From contig JAUIRK010001040.1 of assembly GCA_030549495.1 (NCBI GenBank), positions 682,001-746,000 of the forward strand: a DNA stretch of 64,000 bases. The letters run 5' to 3'. The notes under the pieces were generated by a model, which was not told where the DNA came from, did no database searches, and was given only the letters and a program-made list of their open reading frames with translations. The DNA comes from Nectonema munidae (Eukaryota > Nematomorpha > Nectonematoida > Nectonematidae). Shown here in pieces: positions 1 to 13,600 of the stretch. Made by a program: the position numbers and the translations under genes. Numbering within the stretch: the stretch's first letter is position 1; the number at the start of each line of letters is the position of its first letter.

Positions 1-844
1 ACTCCTTACCTTAACTGTAAAACGCCATATGTTGTTTTGATAAAATTTCACGATAACAAGTTTTCTCGGATATATATGCCTTCAAGATTAGGAAAACTAT
101 TTGTGAAAAACTTACAATGCACCACATCATCCATTCATCCTCATAATAGAGAGAAAATTATTAAAATGGTCTAAGTCGCAAAATATGCCATTGCTTATGA
201 GCTTTTTATGGAAGAATTTGATGTGACGAACTTAAAACAAAGAAAATAGCGGAAAAATATTTAGTAATCAATCTTCTTTACTCTACAGTTTGCACGAATC
301 CTAAAAGAAGGTTGGAATGTGAGGTTGCGTTTTGGATTTGGGTAGGGTGTATTTTTATAAGTGAATTTGGAAAAACATTTTCATCTCTCAATTATAAAGT
401 CAGCATTGCCATCAAAAACAAAAAATGTAAATTATTCAAAAAATAATCATTATAACCACGTCATTATTTTAAGTTGAACTTTTGTAAGGTAATTCATTTT
501 ATATTCAATTTCTAATAAATTCTATTTACAAAAATAACTTTTTAAAAAAGGGGCACGTGGCCCAATGCCCCCCTCTGAATTCATCAGTGACTGTGTATCC
601 ATTTATATTTTTGGCATTGAGAGAAACAAGTTTTTTCTATTTGACTACAGGCCGGTTCGAAGATGCCCGGAACGGTTAAGATCTTCCTCCCTGCGGAAAT
701 TTGTTTTACCCTATGGAACTCATTTGAAATATATCAAAGTTATCGCTATCTATTAGCAGAACCCATATTTCGGACATCAAAGTTTTTTGTTTTTCTTGTT
801 CAAATGAAAAGTTTATTTTTCCTACATTCTTTATCTTGCCTTCT
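1..844. other. AT-rich, no gene seen
   Basis: The short frames at 565-869 have no recognisable domain. A scrap at 550-576 (ggggcacgtggcccaatg) resembles GC-rich MITE interiors. Confidence 0.6.
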
Positions 845-1025
845 AGGGCGCCGGTGGCATGATGGCTAGACCTCAGGCATTTCATTCCAAAGGTCTCGGG
901 TTCATTTCCCGATGGATCCGAAATAAATTCTTGTTCCTTAATCTGATGCCATCTGGTTAACGTCAGAAAGAGCGATCAAGGTCCTTATAAGTCGAACAAA
1001 TTGGATTCGGGAAGTTAAAAGAAGT
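845..1025 (+). repeat. tRNA-like SINE
   Basis: An A-box-like tggcatgatggctaga is followed 35 bp on by a B-box-like cgggttcatttccc. A non-tRNA body follows (cttaatctgatgccatctgg). No tRNA cloverleaf can be drawn, so a SINE head is preferred. Confidence 0.45.
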
Positions 1026-2309
1026 TTTTCTCTCAATTTTTGTCTTCTATATATTTTTAACGTGATATGTGTTCATTCTTTTCTTCGATATTCTTGCATT
1101 TTTATGGCACTTTTTTTTTTACTTTTAGCAATTTTTGGCTTGAGACGTGACTTTGTATTGTATCTGAGCTCTTTCTTTAGATAAAAAAATTTTTGTACTG
1201 ATGGATGAAGCCTTTAAAACTATTTATAGAAGAGATGAACGTAAGTGAATGAAGCAAAGTAAGTTTTTGCAAACCAAATACAAATTTACAAACTGCTTTA
1301 CAAATAATGTGTGGAACATTAGAACACGCTAAAGAAGATTTATCAAAGAACAGCTTGAAGGCCAATCTATGATCACAATATTAGTGAGGTTATAGAAATC
1401 GAATAAATTGTCCAGAACAAGGTCAAAACAGTGAAGATAGGAGTAGATAAGAGAATTGATGAAATTGAAATTTTTCTACAGAACAGTTGTTAGCTACTTA
1501 CTCCTATACGAATATTCTATTACTAATGATATATACAGTGTACGCATACAATAACTATCACTGGTATTGTTTCTTTTTGGATTTTGTCATTTGAATCAAA
1601 AGAATATCTACAATGATGAATACCTTTAGTCGCAAAATATGTTTTTCTCGTTCGAAAATAAATTTTTTTATCTAAACAAATTGCTCAGATACAAAATCAC
1701 GTCACAAGCCAAAAAGAACTGTAGAATGATTGATCCATTTATCTCAGTTCTTTGACATTTTTAAAAGGAATTTTTACATGAGTGGAATGGTGAAATTACT
1801 GTAATAAATGCGCATTTTTGCAGCAACTATCAAACTATTGAACAATACATCCCATTCAGTTTTCAATATATGTTCTGAAATGAGGTGTAAAATTTGAAAT
1901 GAAGAAAACAAATTTGTTGAGGAATTAAAAATTTTAATAAAAATCTTAAAAATAAAGCAGAAGAATTGTTCTTCTTTGAAAAAAATTCGATATATCATTT
2001 CACAATTTGTGATAAATGCAAAAACAGCAGTGAACGGACAGATCTTTTCATATGGGCAAAAGGTGATACTAGTCTTTCTTATCTCTTTGAAGTTATGGAG
2101 TAAAATAGGACTTGTAAAATGATGTAACTTTTGGAGTAAGCGATTTTAATGCTAGATCAATCGGTTAGGTACCAAACAATGCTAATGACAGAGGATGCTA
2201 CAGTTAAAAACTGTACTACATCCTCTGTTGTCCATTTTGGGATGTTCATTGGAATGAGTATCACTTTAGATTTTACATTATTTGATAAAGAATTGTACTT
2301 TTGTTACAT
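1026..2309. other. AT-rich, no gene seen
   Basis: The plus strand at about 2130-2160 reads SDFNARSIG, which hints at a LINE endonuclease, but the surroundings do not extend it. A small hairpin (gaggatg...catcctc) lies at 2192-2226. Confidence 0.5.
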
Positions 2310-2850
2310 AACATAACATAACATAAGTATTAAGCAATGAAAAGAGGCTAATCGCCTATGTGAATTGCATCAAGTATAAATACAAATCAATCAAATATTG
2401 AGATATCTTTTATCTCTCCAAAAATCTTCAAGCTTTCTTTCAAAGATATATTTATATTCAAGGAATCGACAACTTCATTTGGTAAACCATTCCAGTGTTT
2501 ATATACTTTTTGTGTTAAATAGTGTTGTCTATAATTACTTTGGCAAGAATCAGGTTTAAATTTCAGGGAATGTGATCTGGAAATTCTCTTTGAGTAACGA
2601 GGCAATAATACATTCTCGTCAATGTTCATATTTCCTTTCACAATATTAAATGTAGTAATCATTTCATTCCTTAGCTTCTTTAATACAAAGAAGGAAGATT
2701 AATTTTCTCCAATCTTCTAATGTAACATAAACTTTTCATTCCTTTCAATTGTTTTGTAAATACTCTCTGAACGTTTTCTATTTTCCTGATGTTCATGATT
2801 GAAGAATTTCAAAAAATCACATTTCCATATTCTAAAATAGGCGTGACTAA
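2310..2850 (-). mobile_element. LINE 3' fragment, CR1/Jockey-like
   Basis: The minus strand reads PILEYGNV-like sequence, RKIENVQRVFTKQLKGMKSL, then MITTFNIVKGNMNIDENVLL, RISRSHSLKFK and VYKHWNGLPNEVVDS. These are typical of the far C-terminus of non-LTR reverse transcriptases. Frameshifts separate the first parts from the last 91-codon frame. The 3' end runs into a short (TTATG)n-like tail around 2310-2326, as in CR1-type elements. Confidence 0.7.
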
Positions 2851-3161
2851 AGATTTGAACAAATGGAGAGAAACTTCAATGTCAGATAACACAAAAGTAT
2901 TGCTTAACACATGTAATATAGAGAAAGCTTTCTTTACAACATGATCAGAAAAACAAAATTTTGAATCAACAATTCATCTTAAATCACATTCTATTAAACT
3001 TTATGCCATAATTTTTTACCTGAAGAGGAGACAGTGGTAGATCTGGAAAGATAATGATCACTGTTTGAATTTATAACATTTTTTTGCAATATTATATCTA
3101 TATACGAAAAGAGTGTGAATCAAGGACGTAGCGAACTTCTATTCTCAGGGATGGATACCGA

Positions 3162-3178
3162 GGGGGGGGGGGGGGGGG
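3162..3178 (+). repeat. 17-G homopolymer
   Basis: An uninterrupted G run 40 bp inside a hAT-like terminus. The length may be uncertain from sequencing. Confidence 0.8.
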
Positions 3179-3414
3179 TTAAGAGAGTTCTAGACCTCCC
3201 ACCCGAACTTCTCTTGAAGGTTTAGCTATATGTATAAAATTTTTTAAAATTATTGGCAGTATAAATTATAATCAAATTAAATTATATTTAATATACAATA
3301 ATTATGCAGAATAGAACTCATTTTAATTGAGGAAAAAGCTTTACTTATATACAATAAAATATTTTAAAAAGTTTTATGACTCAATCCAACCCCAGCTAAA
3401 GAGGTTCTCAACTA

Positions 3415-4256
3415 CAGATGTATCGGATGTGAATTTTTTACATTCGCGGATATCCAAAATTAATTTTTATGCGGATATAAAATACTTTTAGAAAATTATG
3501 TGTTTTATATTTTACAATATCTTATGTTTTAATCCCTTTTTTACATTTTTTACTGTTTTTTTAATCCACCAATGTAAAAAAACCCAAATCAGAATAATTA
3601 GAAAAATTCATTTAAAATAATCATAATTTCAATTACCTGTAAATTTTTTTTTAAGAAATAACAGTTTTTCTACTTTTGAAAGAAAGTAATCTCTTTCTTT
3701 TGTCAGTATAAATATTTCAGGCGCTGCTAAAAAGAGCTGCTCGCTTTGAACAGTGCTAGGAGGACAGGTAGATGCAATTTTTGGATAAAAATGGAAATTC
3801 TTCTTTTTTAGTTTTCCACCAATCTAAGCTTTGAGTGGCCGTGCCATTAATTCTTTTTTCTTTTTGATATAGTTCGTTATTTCTTCATTAAAAGCTTGAT
3901 CATTTTCATTTTCTTTTTCGTTTTCTTCTTCACACTAGTAGAGTTTAGAATAGAGTCCATAGTTTCATTCAAAGAGGTATAAACGTCATTAGCACTTTTC
4001 TTCATTTTTTGCAGCTTTTTACTTCTATGCTACTATTATTATCAATCTTTTCCTCCTCATATAAATTCAAAAGGAAAGTTTTTACTTTATTTGTAGTTTC
4101 AAAATTGGTGAACAATTTACTTTTGAATCTCGGATCGAGAAAAGAAGCTATAATGTAAAAATTAGAAAAGTAGCTATAATGTAAAGATTTTAAATTGCGG
4201 ATGAGGATGTAAAATTTTTGCGTATGATTCGCATAAGCGGATATCCGATACATCTG
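3415..4256 (-). mobile_element. hAT transposon remnant, ZBED-type
   Basis: Ends are inverted: cagatgtatcggat at 3415 and atccgatacatctg at 4243-4256. The minus strand carries decayed hAT transposase C-terminus: ASFLDPRFKSKLFTNFETTN and further on LDWWKTKKEEFPFLSKN with a degraded continuation. Several frame breaks are present. No 8-bp target duplication was seen. Confidence 0.65.
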
Positions 4257-4988
4257 TATTTGCCATTCCACTCAAAAAATTTGAAGGAGGGCGCAAAAAA
4301 TTATGAATTATTATTTCCTCTACAGATTTTCAGAACTGTAATAATTGATTGACATTTTTCATGCCACTAATGATAATAATGAGATTCATTTTGAAAAAGT
4401 ATATTATTTTATTTTTTAGCAATAAGAAAAAGAAAAAAATGCTTAAAAAAATTTTTTTTCTCTAAAACTCCAGTCAAAATATGAAGACGTTACCATATGG
4501 GAACTTTGCAAGTATTGATGCGAAAAAATAGTATTTAAAAAAATCAAATAAATTGCTACAAGTTATAACAAAAAGTATATAAAATAAGTTTTTTTTAAAT
4601 TTGTGATATAAATGAAAGAGCATTTAGAACCGTTATCTGCATGAAGATGTTATTTGGAAACTAATCTGAAAACTACTTCCGTATATTTGAAAATAATGTA
4701 ATAGCATCAAAAATGTAAAAAAAAAACCAAAAATCACCCCTCATTTATTAAAATAAAAAACAATATTATTTGAAAAAAATAAGTTTTTTTTGAAGTATAT
4801 GCAACATGAACTTTTAGCCAAGTTTTTCAAATGATGAAAAACTACAATAAATGTGTCTCCTATCAATCAACTAAAATGTAAGTTTAGTATGTTAGCTTCT
4901 TTTCGTTCTTGAGAAAATCAAACCTAAAGCAACTGAGGTGAGGGGGCGAATGCCCCTATGATTCCCGGTCCCCTATGGCTCAGCCCTG

Positions 4989-7550
4989 AATGGAAATGAC
5001 AAATAGTGAAAATGAACTTAACCAAAGAGTTTTTACTTGTTATAACAGTACTTCTGAAAGTTTTCCAAGAAGGAATGAATGCTTATTATTAAACAATTTC
5101 ACAACACATACAAAGATACGTTTGTCGGATGGATGTGAGTGGTAGGAGGATACGTGGATGCTGAGAGAGGCTGGAAAAGATTGAATCCAGCAGGATAATG
5201 AGTATTATGATTATGATGGTGATTATGGCAGTGATGTTGGTAGAACTGTTGTCTCCAATATACATTATATTAATGTGTATGTGGAATGATAAAACTAGTC
5301 AAGGTCTTGCACAAACCATTCAGATTACACTTCTATTGTCAATAAAGATAACACCACAACTACACTACTTATAATATTAAAAATGATAGAATATTATATT
5401 GAATCGTTTTCACCATGAGCATTCGTATGCTGAAAAATATTCATGCGCGCACGATTTACAATTTCGTAACAACAGAAAAGAAACGACTCATCTCACAAAT
5501 TGATGCGAAAGAAATTAATCATTATTATTGTTATTATTATTATTATATACTTTTCAAGGATGCCAAAACTTCAACTCACTTTATACATAAAATCCTATGC
5601 ACATTGACAAAGATAGATATTCTTCCTTTTTGAGCACATCAAGGTATGTGATATAGATCAATCAATCGAACTTTTTTTCAATCAAGTCAAATGAGTGTGC
5701 TGTAATTTTTTGCAAAAATTTCTTTAGAAATTCAGCGTTGAGTCTTATTGAAGACTGCTATTATTTGGCTTGGAATAATTTTTACCTGAAAACATCTGAT
5801 TATTAGATTTTATTTTATTAGTAAAATTAATATTATAAATTTAAAATTTGAAGACGAAAATTTCACACTGTTTATTCGAAAATAAATTGAAATGAAGAAT
5901 GCTAATATAAGTGATACTAAATTTATATGAAACGTGATACGACACAAGTCCCCTGACTGACTAGCAAGCATAACTTTTTGCAGTTGATTTTTTAGTTAAA
6001 TCCAATCTAAACATGCTTTTTCGATATGTGAGTTTACATCCTTTTTAGTTACTCTTTTGGATTCTAACATTTAAGTTGAAGACACAAAACAGGGTAAATA
6101 ACCAAATTAAAGCAAAAATTTTCTATGACACGTGAAAATTGTAGATGTAGATACATGTAATACACAAAATTGATAAGAGCGCCAAAGATACAGAAATGTC
6201 TGATTGGGTAAAATAAATGAATATTTCGTTAAAAAAGTCGTGCATGGATCGCAAGAGATGTTGAAAGCCTGCTCTCAAAAGCACGTTAGGGAGTATCGTG
6301 CTAAGGAATGTATGACATTTTGGCCAGAATATTTCAAGAACAAAAATTGTGTTGTTTAAGAGATTGATTAACACAGTAAATCAATCAAGTACATCATGCA
6401 ATCCAAAACTAACTAACTGTCTTTTCTTTTCAGTAGTAATCAATATATCTTCATTTGCATACATTAGAATTGCTTCAATATTATGTAACATATCAAATCA
6501 ACAAAAACCAATTAACAAGTCGAACTCTATTCCAAAGACATATTTCGCCTAAAAGTCGGCATGTAACAAGTTAAACACTAGTCCAAAACCACATTTGGCG
6601 AAAAGGTCCCATCCTGGAACCTCTGATGGACAAAATGTCCGTCCAAGGGTGTTAATAATTGCAGAGCGCAATTAGATAGTCGATAGCAGGCCCCAACTCT
6701 GGTTACGCCATTCGTTACTCGATTCACTCAAAACAGAGCGGATCATAAGGAGAATTGATGATTGGGTGATTTTGGAAAGAGATTTGATCAATTTTAGAAT
6801 TTCGTATGCCAAGTTTAAGCAATCAATGAAGATTTTCCTATAAATATTTTGTCACACATTTGGGAAATAAAAGCATTCGAAAAAGGAGTACTGTTACTAG
6901 GTTCTGCAAGTGTACCTTTTTTCACGAAGTACGCTATGTCTACTAAATCTCGATAAAAATGTCAGAACGCCCTTTCAATGATTTGGTTAGAATAAGGAAA
7001 GTGTAAAAAAAGAATCAATAATTTGTTTGAAGAGAAGTTTGAAGTAATTTATTGGAAAAATAAGATTTATAAAACAAGTCTCTTTTTAATTTTAAAACAC
7101 AGAAAGAAATAGATATAAAAAGCAATAACAAAATCAAAGCAAACATTCAAAGTTCATGTTTCATTATTTTAAAATCTCTTCTGTTTTTTTTCTCTTCACG
7201 CATCGTATACTTTATAACTCAAAATGTGTATCCAAAAACATATGTATGTATGTATGTATAAATGTATAAACATATGTTTTAAAAGGCACTCAAAATCTGT
7301 TCTGTGAAACCAAATACATATTGGTAAAGAAGTACAAAGTGGAGCAAAGCTGTAGAAAAATCTTCTTGAAATGACATATTCCATTTAAGAAGTTGAATGC
7401 ATACACATAAGGAATATAACAGTTATAAAAAGCACAACAATTAAGTATAATATATGCACATGTATAATTATTATCGTTGAATCATTTGTTAGAAGATAAT
7501 GAATGAATGCATTAAGGACAAAATGTTGGATATATTATTCAGTACACTAA
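4989..7550. other. 3' flank of RBM26, no gene seen
   Basis: AT-rich sequence with a (GTAT)n tract near 7240-7260. The open frames at 5415-5633, 6123-6374 and 6349-6552 show no domains. Confidence 0.55.
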
Positions 7551-7556
7551 TTTATT
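7551..7556 (-). promoter_or_regulatory. Candidate poly(A) signal of RBM26
   Basis: AATAAA on the minus strand (tttatt on plus), about 37 nt past the RBM26 stop. The 3' UTR would be short if it is used. AATAAA is common by chance in such AT-rich DNA. Confidence 0.5.
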
Positions 7557-7592
7557 TCTAACAGAAAAACAAATGTTTTTTTCCAGAATCCG

Positions 7593-7670
7593 CTATGGAC
7601 GCCAAGATCTAGATGTGTGATCTGCAAATCCAGTCTCATCTTCTTCATCTGTTAAATCCAAATTTTCAAT
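7593..7670 (-). CDS. RBM26: RBM26 exon 19 (C-terminus and stop)
   Basis: It encodes LDLTDEEDETGFADHTSRSW then RP and TAG. Acidic residues before SRSWR are the family's C-terminal signature (human DDEEEEDNESRSWRR). The acceptor is gtatttag. Confidence 0.94.
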   Translation of the reverse strand: MENLDLTDEEDETGFADHTSRSWRP

Positions 7671-10600
7671 CTAAATACAAATTATTAGGGATAAGTGATT
7701 AAAATGTAGCAGAGGTTTTGAACCATTAAAATAAACCAAAAAAAAAATCTAAAGAAAATATTGTGCATTACATCAGCTACAATTTACCTTTGTATCATAA
7801 CAATAAGGATATTATATGAGAAGAGGTTGAACATAGGAGCAAGACTTTAAAATGCCAATTTTAACATTACTATATTTTACTTACATTTATCAATGCATGA
7901 CTCCCAAAATTATTGTTTGTATATAAAACAAGTATTCTGCATTTAATTTATTATAACCAGGTGGAGTAAAGGTAAAAAAAAGGCCGTTTGTTTGCACTCA
8001 AAAAGTTGCAGAAATAGGTCAAAAATAATTTTGGCAACTTTTTTAAATAATTTTTGGGTCAATAAAGTACTTCAGGATACTTTGCTTTGGATTCCGAATC
8101 CTACTCCACTTTTAATAGTTCAAGCTTCTTCCCAATTTGCAGCATCAAGGATAAATGGTATCAAGAAGTTGTATGCAAACTTGTTTTCAAAAAATCTCTT
8201 CAATAACAAATATAGATATTTATCATAATTTGCGAACCTGAGAACAGATCAATTAATTACCATGTCTTTTAATTGTCTACCAATAAATAATAGAGTGTGT
8301 GGCTCAATGGTCAAGACCGTGGGCTGTGCACTCCCTATAAACTCTGAAACCCGAGTTCGAATCCATCTAAAAGCGGATATCTGAAAAAAGGTAGTGTGTC
8401 GAATTGTATTTGTTCAATCACGCCAAAAAATCAATATCAATCTTATAGATTTTAAAATTGATCTTTATACTTCATAGGAATAAAAGTTAAAGGAGAAATT
8501 ATGCAAAAAATTAAGAAGAAACAGGAATTTTTGATTATCGCCTGAGACTAAATTGAAGTTAATTTTTAGAAATATGATATTTTTGATGGAAAGAATATTA
8601 GATAAGATAAATACGTACTATGAAATGATACTGCTTTTTATTGATGATGTAAGCAAAACAGAAAAAAAGTTTTGAAAATGATTTCTAGATTATTATTGGA
8701 TATAAAATATATATCAAATAAAAATAAATTTTATTTTTTAAATAGATCAAACAAAAATTGATAAAGGCCCTGAAAGAAAAATATTTCTACGAGCAAAAAT
8801 TAGTGTGGGGTCAAGGGAAATAAAACACTAGGGGAGAGTAATCGCAATGTGGTGGGTAGTTGTATTACTTGAGCTTTTCGATTTGTGAATAATCTTAGGC
8901 TGTCAGTGATGAGGGTGGAGTAAGAGGAATCTGAGATGACCATGGACGCAGATGACACCGTATCATCTGCTATGCCATGTGGGACAGCAGGGTTATTCAA
9001 TATATTTTTATGCGTGAAGTTGGTCTCATTCTCGAACTCTTTACTTGCATGATAAAATTCGCTGCCATCAAAGCAAACTTCGGTATGCCAGGTTAAGGTT
9101 AACTTCTTTTCATTGAATTCAATGCCAGACGCCAAAATCTAAATGAAAATATAGAATCTGCTTTCCAATCCACGCTTCCACGTAAATATCGGCCATAAAA
9201 AAGATGAAGAAGAAGAGTTAAGTATAAAAAACAAATTTCAAAATAATCGATGTAATTATTTTAAAAGTACATTTTAAAATCAAATTCATAAATTGCAAGT
9301 AATTAATTATTATTATCAATTAATTATAGGACAAGTAGGTTCCCTCTAATTAGTTTCTCGCTTCTTTTTCGAGGGAAGCCAACATTTAAGGTGCATAAGT
9401 AATTTGAGGACTACGAATCTTTTACCAAATCCTGCATTAAGTTATCCAAGTATAGAAATATTTATCAATGGATTCTACGAAATTCCTGCTCCTAGTTAAT
9501 TTTAAATTGGACATTTATCAATAGGGTCTTGAATCTATAATGGTGTTTTTTTGAGAATTAAGCTTGATGCCAACTTATAAAAGCTTCGATAGTCGTTTTA
9601 CAATTACCAAAAAAAGTAAAAAAAAAACAAGATCATATCTTAACCCATTTAAGACCAAGCAAAGCAGACGATATCTAAAAAAAGCAGACGATTTACATCC
9701 AAAGTCATTGAAAAAAGCAGACGAAGATGAAATTACTTATGTTCCAAAATGGGAGCATTGGTCGTAAATGGGTTAAAGCGATTTAAAAGTACGCTTTTGT
9801 GATGAATATCGATTTTCTCTTTTATCCTCTAATAATACACACAATAAAAAACGTCATTCTATATAGAAAAAACAGTATCTACAAAGAGATAGCTAGTGGG
9901 AAATTTTAAAAAAAGCAAAGAACTGTTATCCTTAGACTCGTTAGAAATTATACGTGTGGACTAAGTAAACCATGTCTTTAAATCCAAAAATAAACATACA
10001 GTTAAAAAAAGAGCTGAAGACTAGAAGTGATCGCACTAAAAAAAGTACACCCATTCCCCATATAGTGTTGTTAAGGAAATTTGTCTGTCAAAATTACCAA
10101 AAAATACTTTTATGTGAAAAAACTGATTGAGGAGATACAAACAATTAATACTAAAAAAATTGGAATCGAAATATATTGAGAGAGAAGTTAAAGTTAAAGC
10201 TAAAAAAACCTTTTCAGCAATGTTTCGTTTTTTTGTCTCCAAAATGATTTTTTCATCGCTATCACTCAACTCTTTCACATTTCCCAGCTTCTAAAAAGAT
10301 GAATCAATTTGAAGAAAATAAGCAACACAGAGGAGCTTGGAGAGAAGGCCAACTTTTCTATAATATGTGCAAAACAGGCGAAGTTTGTTATAAAGAATTT
10401 GTTTTATTCCAAAGAATGAGGTTGGAGTTTTTAAATGATGCTATGAAATATCATATGGTCAGAACTATAGACACATGCTACCTAAATAGGCAAAATAAAT
10501 TTAAGATGACTGAATCATATCGTATACAGCTAATACGTAGTGCCTTCATTAATTTCGGATTATCTGAACATAAGTGTGAATATACACCGAATCTCGGCAA

Positions 10601-13600
10601 TGTTAAATCGATTTTGAAAATTTTTTAAACCGTCTAGCTATTTCACTTTTTTCAAATTTAAATTCAACAAACTCTTTCTATAAATTATCTTCTACAGATT
10701 CCATAATTCAAGAATTACGATGTGATTTTCTACTTTCAATCAAAATGAGAATCCGCAATTCTGAACAATATGTGATCTTTCTCAGCAAGGAATTATTGTT
10801 ATTAGAAAACATCCGTCTTATTAATTAGAATTCTGTCTACACTAAATTTTGTCTGAAGTAAGTTTTGAAATATATTTGAATATTTCTTTATACAATGCCC
10901 TACTCATGGAAGCAGAATTAACATGTGGTGATTGCGAAAGTGTAACGAAACTTGCACACATTAAGCATATGACCAATTTTGGAGGGAAACTAAGCATGCA
11001 TTTTTTTTACCTACACACAATGAGAAAATCTCCATTCTGGAGATTCATAGATAATCTGGAGCTAGAGAAACAGTAAACACAACAAGAAGAAATGAATAAA
11101 TTTTAATTATGTGAGGCGATAATTCGATAAAATCACTGAACCAAAAACAGGTCCAGTTAGATTAGAGGATTGCAAATTAGTGATTCTTGCTTTTATAAAT
11201 AAAAAGTATACGCAATGTCTCATACGGATCATTTATACATGCACACGTGTTTCTCATACGCAACAAATTGATGAGTAAAGAAGGCGATCCCTTTACTACA
11301 ACATGAAATCCATGGTGTTTAATATTTTTTCAGAGTTATTACTACTAAATTGCCGTGCTCTGATTCTTGAACAAAGTTAGAAGTCTTTTGATGAATATAG
11401 TAGAGGCTAGACTCAGGACCACACATATGATGAATAGGGGTGGGGGTTGCTTTTCCAATAACATATCATTTCCATTCTTAAAACAAATTCCATATGTTGG
11501 ACGGAATTTTTTTTAGAGAGTAGATACAATTAAAATAATACCTAGTAAAGAAGGAGAGACTAGACGATAAATTTGAGATATTTATTCATTACATCATTAT
11601 CGCATATAGAAGCGATGGTGGTAGATTTTTCCATTGTTGAATATAATAAATAGGAAGTTGAAAGATGAGGAACAGAAATTCACTACCACATTATTAAATA
11701 CTAAGTAAAAAAGCTTTAACTTAGTTTTGAGTTCTACGATTTATTTCATAATATGAAAACAAGTAAGCATCTTTTATTTCAAAAAGATCTGGTTCGAAAT
11801 TAAATTAAATGTTTGAAAGTATTTTGTAAAAAATACAGATGGAGAAAAAGCAAGTTTGTTCGTTATCAAAAATTCTCAAGGACAGAAAAGAAACAATTTT
11901 TTTTATAGAAACAATAAAAAATTATATTAACTATACATCCATGATTCCCAAACTGGAGGCGCGCCCCCTGGGTGTGTGTGTGTGTGTGTGATGGCTATAA
12001 GGGAGGCGTAAGGCCATCTTGAAAATATGACTATTTTGCAAGAAAACCAGAATATACCAGTCACGTGAGTGTTGCAGTGTATGTCTGTGAGTGTGTGTGG
12101 TGTATAAGACTATGCTTTATGAGGGGATTGTATTGTTAAAATTTATCTTATTGACTGCACTGAAGTCATTGTATCTATAGTGTGTATATCTCTTACAGAA
12201 ATGTCGGTAGCAAAGAAAAGGAAGTTTGCCGATGAGTACATAAAGTTTGGCTTCACCTTTACCGAGAAAAATGGAATTCACCTTCCTCAATGTGTCGTTT
12301 GCCATGCACTTCTCAGCAATGACGCATGAAACGTCATTTGAAGACAAACCATTCTGCACTGAAAATAAGCCAAACTTCACGAGTTAAAACGAATTAAGCT
12401 GGACACCACTGGAGCTTTTCATCAGGAGACATTCAAAGTGGAGGAAGCATCTTACGAATCCTCATTGCCTTATTTCAAAAGCAAAAAAAGCTCATTCTGT
12501 TGGAGAGACTCTTGTAAAACCATGCTTACTGGGTGCTGCAGGTATTGTGCTTGGAGATAAAAGTCAGAAGAAATTATCAAAAATATCTCTTTCTGACAAC
12601 ACCGTGAAGCGTCGGATTGATGTGATCTGAGAGGACATTAAAGAACAAGTTTTGGAGAAAATAAAATCATCTCGCTTTTTTGCAATACAGTGTGATGAAG
12701 CAACTGATGTTGCCCATTGTTGTTAGTTACTTGTTTACTCGCGATTTAAGGATGAAGGAACTTTGAAAGAAGAAATACTTTTCTCAGCAGAACTAGACAC
12801 AACATCAAAAGCTTCATTTGTGTTTGCAAAAGTTTCAATTTTTTTCAAGAACATAATCTCTCATGGGAAAAGTTGATCGGTGTCTGAACTGACGCTGCCC
12901 CAGCAATGCTTGGATCACGTTCTGGATTCGTGAAGTTAGTCAAAGAAAAGAATCAAGCAATAACTGCTACTCACTGTGTTATTCACAGGCAAGCCTTAGC
13001 TGCCAATACTCTACCAGACGAACTACGCTTGTCACTAAACTTGGCCATTAAAGTAGTAAATTTTGTGAAAAAGAGCTCTTTAAATTTTAGGCTTTTTGCA
13101 TCTCTTTGTACAGATTTAGGGACTGATCACAAATCTCTTCTTTTCCACACAGAGGTCCGTTGGTTGTCCAAGGGAAATATGCTGAGTCGCTGAAAGATGA
13201 AGTGAAAGTTTTCTACAAAGCCAGAAGAAAGAAAATTTACATGATGCATTCTCAGAAGAAAAGTTCCAGCATAAACTAGCATATCTTGTTGATTTTTTGA
13301 GGCAATTAACAACCTAAATTTGAAGCTTCAAGGGAGGAATGCAGCCGTTATTGCACATTATGAAGCAATCAATGCTTTCACGGAGAAAATCCAACTTTGG
13401 AAACGTAAAGTACAAGCAGAGAATTTCTCTTCATTTTCTCATCCCAATGAACTTATGCCTTAAAAGAATGACCTTGAACAGTATGGTGCAGACATGAAGA
13501 AAGAAATTTTATCTCATTTAGACTTCCTTGCTGAAGAATTTGTGCACTATTTTCCAGATATTTCCATGGACAAAATTATTTGAAAGCAAGATCATCTGCA

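Larger units (their letters stand above)
3124..4988. mobile_element. Possible older hAT-like element around the 3415-4256 remnant
   Basis: The left end caaggacgtagcgaac resembles the CAGGGGCGTAGCCA termini seen elsewhere here, and is followed by a 17-G run. The right end near 4935-4988 carries gggggcgaatgccccta and ends in cagccctg. The ends are only loosely inverted and no target duplication was found. Confidence 0.3.

Noticed and set aside
2130-2230. LINE endonuclease motif DFNAR on the plus strand
   Set aside because: Only a few residues match and neither side extends the domain.
8293-8425. tRNA gene suggested by A and B boxes
   Set aside because: The acceptor, D and anticodon stems do not pair and a body continues downstream, so a SINE head fits better. 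The same applies to 845-1025 and the GGGGGCGTGAGTAAGG family.
8800-8868. Unspliced C-terminus of exon 18 running to a stop at 8800
   Set aside because: Splicing at gtaata joins exon 19 in phase and supplies the conserved SRSWR end, which the read-through lacks.
12201-12330. BED zinc-finger host gene
   Set aside because: The finger is followed by the rest of a broken hAT transposase inside inverted termini, so it is element-encoded.
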